A stretch of DNA of 64,000 bases from Thermococcus litoralis DSM 5473. Its GTDB lineage: Archaea; Methanobacteriota_B; Thermococci; Thermococcales; Thermococcaceae. The DNA is taken from NCBI RefSeq assembly GCF_000246985.2, contig NC_022084.1:1348817-1412816 (forward strand), read 5' to 3'. How positions within the stretch are numbered: the stretch's first letter is position 1; every line of letters starts with the position of its first letter. This document shows, piece by piece, positions 8,635 through 16,757 of the stretch. The translations under genes were made by a program, and so were the position numbers. The notes beneath the pieces are model-generated. The model had not been told where the DNA came from and searched no databases. It saw only the letters and a list, made by a program, of their open reading frames with translations.

Positions 8635-9489
8635 ATGATAGGGCAGTTCCTAATCACATTTAGGGAGGTATTGGAAGCTGCGATAATCGTTGCTATCATA
8701 ATTGCCTACCTTAAACGTACCGGTAGGGAAAGGCAGATCAAAGACGTATGGACAGGAGTTGGATTATCAGCACTTGCCAGTGTAGTTTTAGGGGCTGCAA
8801 TCCTTGCACTCTATGGAGGCCTTGAGGAGAAGGAGCTCTTTGAAGGAGTTGCCTCTTACTTGGCTGTCATAGTGCTAACGAGCATGATTTACTGGATGGC
8901 CACCAAAGGAAGGAACATCAAAGCCGAAATAGAAAGCAAGGTAAGCAAGGCCATAAACCCCTTCGCTTTAATAGGATTCACCTTCATAGTGGTTTTCAGG
9001 GAGGGTCTTGAGACGGTGCTATTCCTTACGCCCTTTGCAACGCAGGACTTAGCTGGGACTCTGGCGGGGCTTCTCCTGGGAGCAGGTGCCGCTTTGATAC
9101 TCACCTACCTAATCTATGGGGTGGGAATGAGAATAAACCTGAGGACGTTCTTCTACTACAGTTCTATACTGCTCGTTTTCGTTGCCGCTGGATTAGCCGG
9201 CTACGGAACCCACGAGCTCATAGAGTGGGCCGAGGAGGAGGGCATGCACCTCGGCTTTATTGAGGAGACAGCCTACAACCTCGGCATTCCCAAGGAGAGT
9301 GTGTTCCACCACAAGGGAGCTATTGGTTCGATCTTTGCGGTTCTCTTCGGCTACTCCGTGAAGATGGAGTGGGGAAGGGTGATAGTCCAGTTCGGCTACC
9401 TTATAGTGGCTCTCTATCTTGTCTTAAGGGCATATGGCAAAGAACCTTCCTTAGCTCCAAGGAACTCCAGATTAAAAAGCACCGGATGA
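8635..9489 (+). CDS. FTR1-family iron permease
   Basis: Membrane protein of 284 residues with about seven hydrophobic segments and two REXLE iron-binding motifs, REVLE at residues 10-14 and REGLE at 122-126, as in yeast Ftr1 and bacterial EfeU. It should import iron across the cytoplasmic membrane. No partner oxidase or EfeO-like gene is next to it. GGAGGTGA precedes the ATG. The adjacent DtxR-like palindrome supports iron regulation. Confidence 0.92.
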   Translation: MIGQFLITFREVLEAAIIVAIIIAYLKRTGRERQIKDVWTGVGLSALASVVLGAAILALYGGLEEKELFEGVASYLAVIVLTSMIYWMATKGRNIKAEIESKVSKAINPFALIGFTFIVVFREGLETVLFLTPFATQDLAGTLAGLLLGAGAALILTYLIYGVGMRINLRTFFYYSSILLVFVAAGLAGYGTHELIEWAEEEGMHLGFIEETAYNLGIPKESVFHHKGAIGSIFAVLFGYSVKMEWGRVIVQFGYLIVALYLVLRAYGKEPSLAPRNSRLKSTG

Positions 9490-9559
9490 TTCTCTTTTAT
9501 CCATTTTTGTCCAAAAACGTATAAAAAGGGTGAACCGTAATTCAAGCTTGGTGAGGAAA

Positions 9560-9952
9560 ATGAATGTGAAAGAATTCAAGAAGATAGCTCTTGTTGGAGC
9601 AAGCAAAAACCCCGCTAAGTATGGGAATATAATATTGAAGGATCTCCTCAGCAAAGGCTTTGAAGTCCTCCCGGTGAATCCGAATTACGATGAGATTGAA
9701 GGCTTGAAATGCTACAGGAGTGTGAAGGAACTCCCGAAGGACGTGGACGTTATAGTCTTCGTCGTCCCGCCCAAGGTAGGCCTTCAGGTGGCCAAGGAAG
9801 CTGTTGAAGCAGGCTTCAAAAAACTCTGGTTCCAGCCGGGGGCGGAAAGCGAGGAGATAAGGGAGTTCCTTGAAAGGGCAGGAGTTGAGTACAGCTTTGG
9901 GAAGTGCATAATGGTCGAGACGAGCGACAAAAAGATGTTCCTGGAGGTGTGA
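9560..9952 (+). CDS. CoA-binding domain protein
   Basis: Single Rossmann-like CoA-binding domain of 130 residues: IALVGASKNPAKYGNIILKDLL, VLPVNPNYDEIEGLKCY, VFVVPPKVGLQVAKEA, LWFQPGAESEEI. Such stand-alone domains (YccU type) resemble the N-terminus of ADP-forming acyl-CoA synthetases; their role is unknown. Start at ATG 9560, with GGTGAG upstream. Followed after 2 nt by a DUF302 gene. Confidence 0.9.
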   Translation: MNVKEFKKIALVGASKNPAKYGNIILKDLLSKGFEVLPVNPNYDEIEGLKCYRSVKELPKDVDVIVFVVPPKVGLQVAKEAVEAGFKKLWFQPGAESEEIREFLERAGVEYSFGKCIMVETSDKKMFLEV

Positions 9953-9954
9953 GA

Positions 9955-10329
9955 GTGTTTTATTACGTGAGAAAGTTCGAGGAAGACCTTGACTTCCTAT
10001 GGGAGCGCTTCAAGAAGAGGCTTGAAGAGGAGGGCTTTCTCCTAATAGGGGAAAGGATTCCTGTGGCGATAGTGGAAAGAGAGGATGGCATTGTCGCGGA
10101 CTATCATCTCCTATTCATATGTGACAAAGAGCTCGTGGCAGAGCTTGTGAAGATAGACCCAAACATAGGAGCTTTGCTCCCCTGCACGGGTTTTGGCTAC
10201 CGCAGAGAGGACGGAAACTACCTCGGCGTTACTTTGCCCAGTGTGGCGTGGAAGATAGCAGGGGAAGAAGTAGTTAAGCTCATGAGGCCCATGGAAGAGA
10301 GGGTCATCAGGATTATTGAGTCGCTGTAA
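9955..10329 (+). CDS. DUF302 family protein
   Basis: 124 residues with the DUF302 fold pattern: short helix, then ICDKELVAELVKIDPNIGALLPCTGFGYRRED and LGVTLPSVAWKIAG. The family occurs near metal and sulfur redox genes and has no settled function. GTG start at 9955 with GGAGGTG just upstream; likely co-transcribed with the CoA-binding gene. A related protein is at 21333-21829. Confidence 0.82.
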   Translation: MFYYVRKFEEDLDFLWERFKKRLEEEGFLLIGERIPVAIVEREDGIVADYHLLFICDKELVAELVKIDPNIGALLPCTGFGYRREDGNYLGVTLPSVAWKIAGEEVVKLMRPMEERVIRIIESL

Positions 10330-10423
10330 TTTCAATTTTTCAAAGCCCCCTTCGCTTTTTCTTTCCACTTTGGAAAAGGTAAGGGCAATAAGCAATTCTT
10401 CCCAATAAATTCTGGTGATGCGA

Positions 10424-10630
10424 ATGGCAAAGGCCGTATTGAGGATACCCAACATGAGCTGTGGGCACTGCGTCATGAGGATCAAAAAGGCCATCGAGAG
10501 CGTTGGAGCCAAGGGCGAGGTCAGCCTTGAGAAGAAGACTGCCGTTGTTGAGTTCGAGCCCGGAAAGGTGAGCCTTGACGATATCATAAACTCGATAAAG
10601 CGCTACGGCTACGAAGTTGAGGTGGAGTAA
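10424..10630 (+). CDS. Heavy-metal-associated (HMA) domain protein, CopZ-like
   Basis: A 68-residue single HMA domain with MSCGHCVMRIKKAIESVG, the CxxC metal site, and the KRYGYEVEVE end strand. A soluble metallochaperone for copper or mercury. GGTGAT 4 nt before ATG 10424 sets the start. The next gene begins at the base after the stop, so the two are translated together. Confidence 0.9.
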   Translation: MAKAVLRIPNMSCGHCVMRIKKAIESVGAKGEVSLEKKTAVVEFEPGKVSLDDIINSIKRYGYEVEVE

Positions 10631-10843
10631 ATGCCCATTGATCCGGTATGTAGAATGGAAGTTAGTGAAGGAACTGAACTTAAAGCAGTATATAATGGCA
10701 AAGTTTACTACTTCTGCTCCCCTGAATGTAAGGCTGAATTTGAAGCTAACCCGGAAGAATACATTAAAGGGGAAGAGATGGAACACGAACATGGAAAGCA
10801 TTCCCACGAACATGGCCACAGAAGACATGGATGTTGTCACTGA
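10631..10843 (+). CDS. YHS-domain protein with His-rich tail
   Basis: 70 residues. The YHS signature DPVCRMEV and YYFCSPECKAEFEANPEEY gives a small metal-binding fold; it is followed by a tail rich in His and ending HGCCH, which could bind soft or borderline metals. Lies directly after the HMA gene. The pair sits just upstream of a MerA-like reductase, and all three may act in metal detoxification. Confidence 0.88.
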   Translation: MPIDPVCRMEVSEGTELKAVYNGKVYYFCSPECKAEFEANPEEYIKGEEMEHEHGKHSHEHGHRRHGCCH

Positions 10844-10868
10844 TCTTTTTCTCTCTTAATCTTTTGGT

Positions 10869-10894
10869 GCACTAGAATCAATTTCTGTTAGTGC
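10869..10894 (+). promoter_or_regulatory. Inverted repeat before merA-like gene
   Basis: Arms GCACTA (10869-10874) and TAGTGC (10889-10894) frame AGAA and TTCT, just before the start at 10907. A candidate repressor site; the regulator is unknown. Confidence 0.4.
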
Positions 10895-10906
10895 GGGTAC
10901 AGTACG

Positions 10907-12307
10907 ATGAAAGAATATGATTTTGTTATTATTGGAGGTGGAGCGGCGGGATTTGCTGCGGCTTTAAAAGCGGATGAGCTTGATGTAAAGACCCTCATGG
11001 TCAACCGAGGCCCGATTGGAGGGACGTGTGTAAACGTCGGCTGTGTTCCGACTAAGTATCTCCTAACCGCCTTGGAACTCAAGAAAAGGGCGTTGATGGG
11101 CCATTACTCTGGCCTAAGCTTTACCCTTAAGGAGTTTGACTTTAGAAAACTGCTGGACGGAAAGGATGAACTCGTAAAAAAGCTAAGGAGGGAGAAGTAC
11201 GAGAAAGTTCTGGAGAGTCTAGAGAACGTGGATTACATCGACGGCTCCGCGAGGTTTAGCTCAAACAGTGAAATCGTGGTAAACGGCGAGAAGATCAAGT
11301 TCAAAAAGGCCCTCATAGCAACGGGTGCAAAGCCAAGAATTTTAACCATAGGCGGTGTTGAAGACGTTAAGGACAGAATTCTAACCCACATTGAGGCTCT
11401 TGAACTTGAAAAGGTTCCCGACTCAGTTGTAATCATCGGGGGAAGAACTCAAGCTTTGGAGTTTGCCCAGATCTTTGCGAGAGCTGGGAGCGAGGCAACT
11501 CTTCTGCAGAGAAGCATGAGGATAATGCCCACAGCTGAGCCTGAACTGGCAATAGAACTTGAGGACATTCTAAGTGAGGAGGGGACCAATATAAACACCT
11601 CTGCGAGGATAAAACGCCTTGAAAGAGCTGGAGAAGGAGTTAGAGTTCATGCTGAAGTGGGAGGAAAAGAGAAGATGTTTGAAGCACAATACGTTTTCTT
11701 CGCAACTGGGAGAAGTCCAAATACCCACGATTTGGGCCTCGAGAACACGGATGTTAAAACCGACGAAAAGGGTTTTGTGGTTGTGGATGAAACTCTGAAA
11801 GCGGGCAAAAATATTTACGCGGCTGGAGATGTGATAGGTGAGCCTATGTTAGAGACAGTGGCAGCCAAGGAGGGCTTTACCGCGGCAACAAACGCATTGG
11901 AGGAAAAGAACGTTAAAATCGACTATAGAATTGTCCCGAAGGTTGTGTTCACCGATCCGCAGCTTGTGAGTGTTGGGTTAACCGACAGGGAAGCCCAAAA
12001 GTTTACGGAATGCTCATGCAGTGCGGTAGAGATCTCAAACGTTCCAAAGGCATTGATTCTAGGTGAAGAAAGGGGCCTGATAAAAATGGTCGTTGATGCA
12101 AAAACGAAGGAAATCCTTGGGGTTCATATCTTAGCTTACAACGCCGCTGAGATGATCCCTGAGGCCGCTTTGATAATTAGGAACAGAATGACTATAGATG
12201 AGGTTATAGACACTCTTCACGTCTTCCCGACGATGAGCGAGGCAATAAAGCTTGCCGCACTTTCTTTCAAAGGAGACATATCAAAAATGCCGTGTTGTGC
12301 CCTCTAG
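10907..12307 (+). CDS. merA: Mercuric reductase-like flavoprotein
   Basis: FAD- and NAD(P)H-dependent disulfide oxidoreductase of 466 residues. It has the FAD-binding IIGGGAAGFAAALKA, the redox pair Cys41/Cys46 in GGTCVNVGCVPTK, and IYAAGDVIGEPML. The C-terminus ends KMPCCAL. Paired C-terminal cysteines (CCAG in Tn501 MerA) bind Hg(II) and set mercuric reductase apart from lipoamide dehydrogenase. No fused HMA domain, but a separate one is encoded upstream. A weak ribosome site precedes it. Function in mercury reduction is inferred. Confidence 0.85.
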   Translation: MKEYDFVIIGGGAAGFAAALKADELDVKTLMVNRGPIGGTCVNVGCVPTKYLLTALELKKRALMGHYSGLSFTLKEFDFRKLLDGKDELVKKLRREKYEKVLESLENVDYIDGSARFSSNSEIVVNGEKIKFKKALIATGAKPRILTIGGVEDVKDRILTHIEALELEKVPDSVVIIGGRTQALEFAQIFARAGSEATLLQRSMRIMPTAEPELAIELEDILSEEGTNINTSARIKRLERAGEGVRVHAEVGGKEKMFEAQYVFFATGRSPNTHDLGLENTDVKTDEKGFVVVDETLKAGKNIYAAGDVIGEPMLETVAAKEGFTAATNALEEKNVKIDYRIVPKVVFTDPQLVSVGLTDREAQKFTECSCSAVEISNVPKALILGEERGLIKMVVDAKTKEILGVHILAYNAAEMIPEAALIIRNRMTIDEVIDTLHVFPTMSEAIKLAALSFKGDISKMPCCAL

Positions 12308-12997
12308 CGTCAATTCTTCTTTGAAAACCCCGATCCCTAAAGACCAAAATGTTAAGCTCGTTAAAGCGATTTTCCACTCACTTAATGGCTCATAAAGTGG
12401 GCAAATTAAGTATGCACAGCTTGTCGTCGGTAAAAAGAGAATAATTTTGTGGGGGAAAGTTTGGAAGAACTTCATGGGATAGTAAACTGGGACGAAGACC
12501 GTTAAAGCTGTTAGAGTGATGTTCAAAACTCTCATTATAATTATCGGCTCCTTGAGTTTCACACTTATGTAGAGTCCAACGAAAACACTCCAAAGCCATA
12601 AAAACGCTAAGAGAAGAATTATTTGGGCTATTCTCAGGAGAGAAAGTCCCCTCACGTAGGTTAAAGTAACGATGAGAATGACCAAGTAAGGCAACGCGGG
12701 AATGCTCATCCCTACTGAAATTCCAAGGCCGAGCTTCAGCGGATGCACCGGAAGGGTTGAGAGTATATCATAAAACTTTGAGCGCGTTTTCATTCCCGCT
12801 ATCTCTATGGCTAGGTCGGCTATCCCGACGCCGGCAACAAAGCTGATCATTCCACCAATGAGTGCCGTCGGGAAAAGCTTTCCACCGCTCACGACGGTCA
12901 GGAGAAATATGAAGGAGAGCGGTCTAACGGCGAAGCTTATAAGGGAAGCCCTGCTCTTCGTGAGGGCCTTGGCGTAGTACTCGATTACGCTAATCAT
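12281..12997 (-). CDS. ABC-2 type transporter permease
   Basis: Hydrophobic protein of 238 residues with about six membrane segments, starting MISVIEYYAKALTKSRASLISF. Pairs with the ATPase fragment whose stop it overlaps by 8 bp; GGGTGGT precedes ATG 12997. Its 3' end overlaps merA by 27 bp, convergent, and the last residues (FKEELTLEGTTRHF) are not membrane-like, so the terminus may be shifted. With its ATPase broken the transporter is probably inactive. Confidence 0.75.
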   Translation of the reverse strand: MISVIEYYAKALTKSRASLISFAVRPLSFIFLLTVVSGGKLFPTALIGGMISFVAGVGIADLAIEIAGMKTRSKFYDILSTLPVHPLKLGLGISVGMSIPALPYLVILIVTLTYVRGLSLLRIAQIILLLAFLWLWSVFVGLYISVKLKEPIIIMRVLNITLTALTVFVPVYYPMKFFQTFPHKIILFLPTTSCAYLICPLYEPLSEWKIALTSLTFWSLGIGVFKEELTLEGTTRHF

Positions 12998-13769
12998 CAG
13001 ACCACCCCAGCAGAAACAGGTCTTCAATTGTAAGTTCTTCAATTTTGAAGGGCACTCCTCTGGAGATGAGCGATTCTGTGAGTTCTTCAAGCTCTCTTTC
13101 GCTTTCCGGATAAACAAAAGTGTATTTCCCTGCTTTTTTGACAGCATATTCTCCTACGTCCGCGTACTCAAACAGCACAACTTTCTTCCTAAAGCGCGGC
13201 AAGTAGTGCTTTACGATATCCTCGGGCTCCCCCTGGAGCAGTATCCGCTTGTCAAGCAGAATTACCTCGTCGCAGACCTTTGAGACCTCATCTATATAAT
13301 GACTGGTCAGAAAAATCGTTGAACTTTTGGTTTTCTCTCTTAAAATCTGCCAGAGTTCGAACCTCGCCGAGGGGTCTAAGCCGACTGTAGGCTCGTCCAA
13401 GAAGTACAGCTCAGCGTCGAAGGAAAGGACCATAGCAACCAGCGCTTTTCTAACCATCCCGCCCGAGAGCTCTACCATTGGCTTGTCGGCATAGCTTATG
13501 TTGAATTCTCTTATAGCTTCACGGGCTTTTTCTTTTGCCTCTTGCCTCTTCAGCCCGCGCATTCTAAGGTAGTGGTAGATATACTCAAAAGGCGTGAGGG
13601 TGTAGAAGTGGGCTTTGACCTCCTGAGGTAGAAGGGAAATTCTCTTCCTTATTTCAGTGCTCCCCTTTCCCACTTCATGGCCCAGAACGTAGGCTTTCCC
13701 TGATGTAGTCGTCTTCTGGGGGTTTAAGAAAGAGTTTAACTCTTACTACTCAGCCTTAATTTCAACCAT
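12990..13769 (-). pseudogene. ABC transporter ATPase lacking Walker A (internal deletion)
   Basis: The C-terminal two thirds are intact: IRKRISLLPQEV (Q-loop), VELSGGMVRKALVAM (signature), LYFLDEPTVGLDP (Walker B), TSHYIDEV (switch). The N-terminus is not. An ATG at 13769 reads MVEIKAE, a standard ATPase start, followed at once by two stops, then a short stretch ending KTTTSGKAYVLGHEV. The segment that should hold the GxxGxGK P-loop is gone, leaving only KTTT. This is a deletion, not a homopolymer slip. Confidence 0.78.
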
Positions 13770-14211
13770 CTTAACATTAATCCTCCCGGGGTTAATTTTT
13801 AATGTGATTGACAGGTTATTCTTCCTTAATAACGTAGTCAGGTTGGGAGTGTTGGTTTCTTTAGTAAGCATTGGCGCTTACACATCCATTCAGCTATTCT
13901 CACCCAAACGACATATTACGTAGGTTGCGAAATACCTAAACTCAATTAACTTTCAACACGTATCCTAATAATTGCTTTGCACTGCTGTTCAGCCCAATAT
14001 TGCTGTTTATCCCCTTCAATTTGATATCTAGCTTGATAAGTGTGAATTATTCTATCTTCTTAATATTAGCGTGGTGATTGAATGATGAAAGTCCGCTCTT
14101 TACCTCTTAGAACAGAGTATGGGCACAGCTGTTCGAACAATGCTATTCCGTGCTATCTCTTTTCGTTTTGTGTGAAATACGTTTATAACCTCCCCTTTTG
14201 TATTTGTCATC
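13770..14211. other. Intergenic stretch with possible membrane-protein debris
   Basis: AT-rich. Short plus-strand frames around 13807-13917 (VIDRLFFLNNVVRLGVLVS) and 13970-14070 (LLFSPILLFIPFNLISSLIS) read as membrane helices but are broken by stops. They may be remains of a lost gene; no family recognised. Confidence 0.3.
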
Positions 14212-15126
14212 ATGACGCATCACTATGGCTATGTGAGTGCAGTTTTAGCTGCTCTGCTCTTTGGAATAAGTTCAACGCTGAATAAAATCGCCCTTAGAAA
14301 TGTTCATCCAATGATAATAGCGGGAAGTATCTATCTAACGGCGGGGATAGTTTTAATGCTCCTTCGCTTTACGCCGCTCAGGGGCAAAATCCTTGAGAGG
14401 CTTGAATTCAGGGTCAAAACTCAAGAATTCTTCTCAAAGCGAGACATTTTAATATTAGCCTTTATAGTACTTTTTGGATCTTTCTTAGCCCCTCTTTCGT
14501 TCATGTTTGGCTTGAATAGGACAACAGCTGTTAATGCGTCCCTTTTACTCAACACCGAGACGCTGTTTACTGTTTTAATAGCTCTTATAGTCTTTAAGGA
14601 AAGAGCCTCAAGAAGAAGCATTATCGGAATTCTCTTAATCTTAATTGGAGCCGTTGTAATCTCGACAGAAAACTTTAGGGAAGTAGAGCTGAGCAAGGGC
14701 ATTGTCGGGAACATTTTAATAATCTTGGCAGGTCTTTCATGGGCGATAGATAACAACCTGAGCAAGCTGTTAAGCGTTAAGAGGGACTTGCTCTTGGTAA
14801 CTTCGTTGAAGGGGCTGTTTGGAGGAAGTGCACTGTTAACTCTAGCCTCTCTAATTGGAGTCCCCTTTTACATCCCGCTCCAGAGCCTTCCGTACGTTTT
14901 AACCGTCGGTGCGTTCAGCATTGGCTTTTCCCTCGTACTGTTCCTGTTCGCCCTTAGAGAAATCGGTGCGATGAGGACGGGAGCAATTTTCTCGACCTCC
15001 TCACTCATAGGTGCTCTCTTCGCTTTCCTAGCTCTTGGCGAGAGCCTCACGGCACTGAAGGTCGTCTTTGGCATGATCATGCTCCTTGGAGCGTACGTGC
15101 TCTCCGGAGAAGAAATCCACAAGTAA
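14212..15126 (+). CDS. EamA/DMT-superfamily transporter
   Basis: 304 residues with about ten membrane helices in two EamA repeats: AALLFGISSTLNKIALRNVHPM with NTETLFTVLIALIVFKERAS, then LAGLSWAIDNNLSKL with STSSLIGALFAFLALGESLT. Drug/metabolite exporters of this group move amino acids or other small solutes; the substrate is not predictable. TATA-like GTTTATAACC at about 14180 lies some 30 nt before the ATG, so the message is nearly leaderless. Confidence 0.9.
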   Translation: MTHHYGYVSAVLAALLFGISSTLNKIALRNVHPMIIAGSIYLTAGIVLMLLRFTPLRGKILERLEFRVKTQEFFSKRDILILAFIVLFGSFLAPLSFMFGLNRTTAVNASLLLNTETLFTVLIALIVFKERASRRSIIGILLILIGAVVISTENFREVELSKGIVGNILIILAGLSWAIDNNLSKLLSVKRDLLLVTSLKGLFGGSALLTLASLIGVPFYIPLQSLPYVLTVGAFSIGFSLVLFLFALREIGAMRTGAIFSTSSLIGALFAFLALGESLTALKVVFGMIMLLGAYVLSGEEIHK

Positions 15127-15157
15127 CTGCTTTTTGAATGGGGAAGAACTACCGGGG

Positions 15158-15763
15158 TTAGAGCGGCTTCATCATTCTGTAGAACCGGTACTTTTTGCCC
15201 CCAAGCCCAATCTCATGCTCCCTCTCGATGGTATAGCCGAGCTTTTTGTAAACTGCTATCGCCACCTCGTTGTCCACCTCAACGTCCAGGGCGAGCTTCT
15301 TAGCCTTGCTTTCCCTGGCAAGCTCTTCCGCCTTCAGCATCAGAGCCTTTCCTATTTTCCTCCCCCGGAAGTCCGTATAGACCGCTACGTTGCTGATGTA
15401 GTAACCGCCCTTCTCAAGCCTTCCACTCCCAGAGATGGAGCTTATGAAGGCCGGAAGCTGCCTGAGGAAGTCGAAGCCGAGGATTTTCATCATGAGCCAG
15501 CCGGTATTGCCTTCTTCTTTATTCTTCGCCTTCCAGTCGTAGCTTAGGAGCATTCCGGCTATTTTCCCCTTGAACCTCGCAAAAACGACGTGCTTATGGC
15601 TGAAAAGGTTATCCTTTTCGAGGAAAGCCCCCACAAAGAACTTCCTGAACTTTTTCCCCAGGAGGTCTGGAAAAAACTCCGGAGCTGAAATGCGCATGAG
15701 CTCTGCGAAGTGCCCGGCTTCTTCCGGCGTTCCTTTGGCAGGTTCAATAACAATCTCTGGCAT
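15158..15763 (-). CDS. GNAT-family N-acetyltransferase
   Basis: 201 residues. The acetyl-CoA site is visible as ISNVAVYTDFRGRKIGKALMLKAEELA, followed by LALDVEVDNEVAIAVYKKLGY. Substrate unknown. Start MPEIVIEP at 15763 is preferred over the upstream in-frame ATG at 15784, which overlaps the TTAAATAA promoter element. Single-gene unit. Confidence 0.88.
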   Translation of the reverse strand: MPEIVIEPAKGTPEEAGHFAELMRISAPEFFPDLLGKKFRKFFVGAFLEKDNLFSHKHVVFARFKGKIAGMLLSYDWKAKNKEEGNTGWLMMKILGFDFLRQLPAFISSISGSGRLEKGGYYISNVAVYTDFRGRKIGKALMLKAEELARESKAKKLALDVEVDNEVAIAVYKKLGYTIEREHEIGLGGKKYRFYRMMKPL

Positions 15764-15824
15764 GGGACAGTATTCGCGGGGCAATTATTTAAGCCTTACT
15801 GAAAAGGAGATAATCGAAGGGAGA

Positions 15825-16736
15825 TTAAAAAAGGAGCTCCACCCAGTTCTCCCGCTTCTTCTTGTAGACCCTGATCAGGCCCCTCTCCTCAAGGCGCTTG
15901 AACATTCTCCACGCGGTCGTCTTCGGTATGTTGAGCATCTTCTTCATCTCTGCCTGAGGTGCTTTGCCTCCTCTGTCGTAGAGATACAGCAAAACTCTCA
16001 TTTCATCCCTTGAGAGATCCATCCCTTCGATTTTCTTCTGGAACTCTTCCCTGGTTAATGGTAGGGAGAACTTGCTTGTAGAGCTTTCCGACAGTTGCTT
16101 CTTGATTAATAAATACCCTCCAGCGATCAGTATTGCTAAGATCGGTATTGCATAAAAGAACCATTTTGTGTTTGTTTCTTGCTGTACTCCTTGTTGGGGT
16201 GGACTTGGGGGATTGCTTTCGACTTCTGTTCCCAAAGTAGCAGAGGAAGGGTTTCTTTCGATTACGTATGAAACGCTGATGTTTCCGGGGGGCATTATGA
16301 GTTTGTTCTTGTCGATTTTAAGGGGGACTGAATTTAACCCGACTATCACGGCATTTTCAGGGAAAACAATCGTTACTGGGACTTCGGAAGTTAAATTAAT
16401 ACTCCAAAGCGGACCATCTTTAGATGTCAAATCAGGAGTGTAGTAAGTAACTAGGATATTAGTAACATTCTCAAAATAAATGAACAAGATAGAGTTATTC
16501 AACTTATACAAGAGGGGTTCATTATTTTCGTCTCTAACCATTAGGCCCTTAACGTTTCCTCCTATTAGGGGAACGTCTACTACTACAGTATATTCATCGG
16601 GAGTTATTATTTGGGTAACTTTTACATACCCATCTTCATACACGGCAAGTTCTATGTTCTCCACTGTATATTGGGCTAAAGTAAGGGGTGAAAAAACAAA
16701 AAGCAAGAGTATACTGACTACAAGCTTCCTGTTCAC
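15825..16736 (-). CDS. Membrane-anchored protein with cytoplasmic winged-helix domain
   Basis: About 303 residues: signal or anchor segment (LVVSILLLFVFSPLTLA), an outer beta-rich domain with several N-glycosylation sequons, a Pro-rich linker (NPPSPPQQGVQQ), one membrane helix (FFYAIPILAILIAGGYLLI), then a winged helix (DEMRVLLYLYDRGGKAPQAEMKKMLNIPKTTAWRMFKRLEERGLI). The layout suggests an outside-to-DNA signalling protein. GTG 16736 chosen because GGAGGGAT sits upstream; ATG 16751 overlaps that site. Downstream partner of the coiled-coil glycoprotein gene. Confidence 0.8.
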   Translation of the reverse strand: MNRKLVVSILLLFVFSPLTLAQYTVENIELAVYEDGYVKVTQIITPDEYTVVVDVPLIGGNVKGLMVRDENNEPLLYKLNNSILFIYFENVTNILVTYYTPDLTSKDGPLWSINLTSEVPVTIVFPENAVIVGLNSVPLKIDKNKLIMPPGNISVSYVIERNPSSATLGTEVESNPPSPPQQGVQQETNTKWFFYAIPILAILIAGGYLLIKKQLSESSTSKFSLPLTREEFQKKIEGMDLSRDEMRVLLYLYDRGGKAPQAEMKKMLNIPKTTAWRMFKRLEERGLIRVYKKKRENWVELLF

Positions 16737-16757
16737 TTGAAATCCCTCCATATGTTA

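Noticed and set aside
14082-14285. 67-codon frame before the DMT gene
   Set aside because: Runs across the DMT promoter and start in another frame; Cys-rich random composition.
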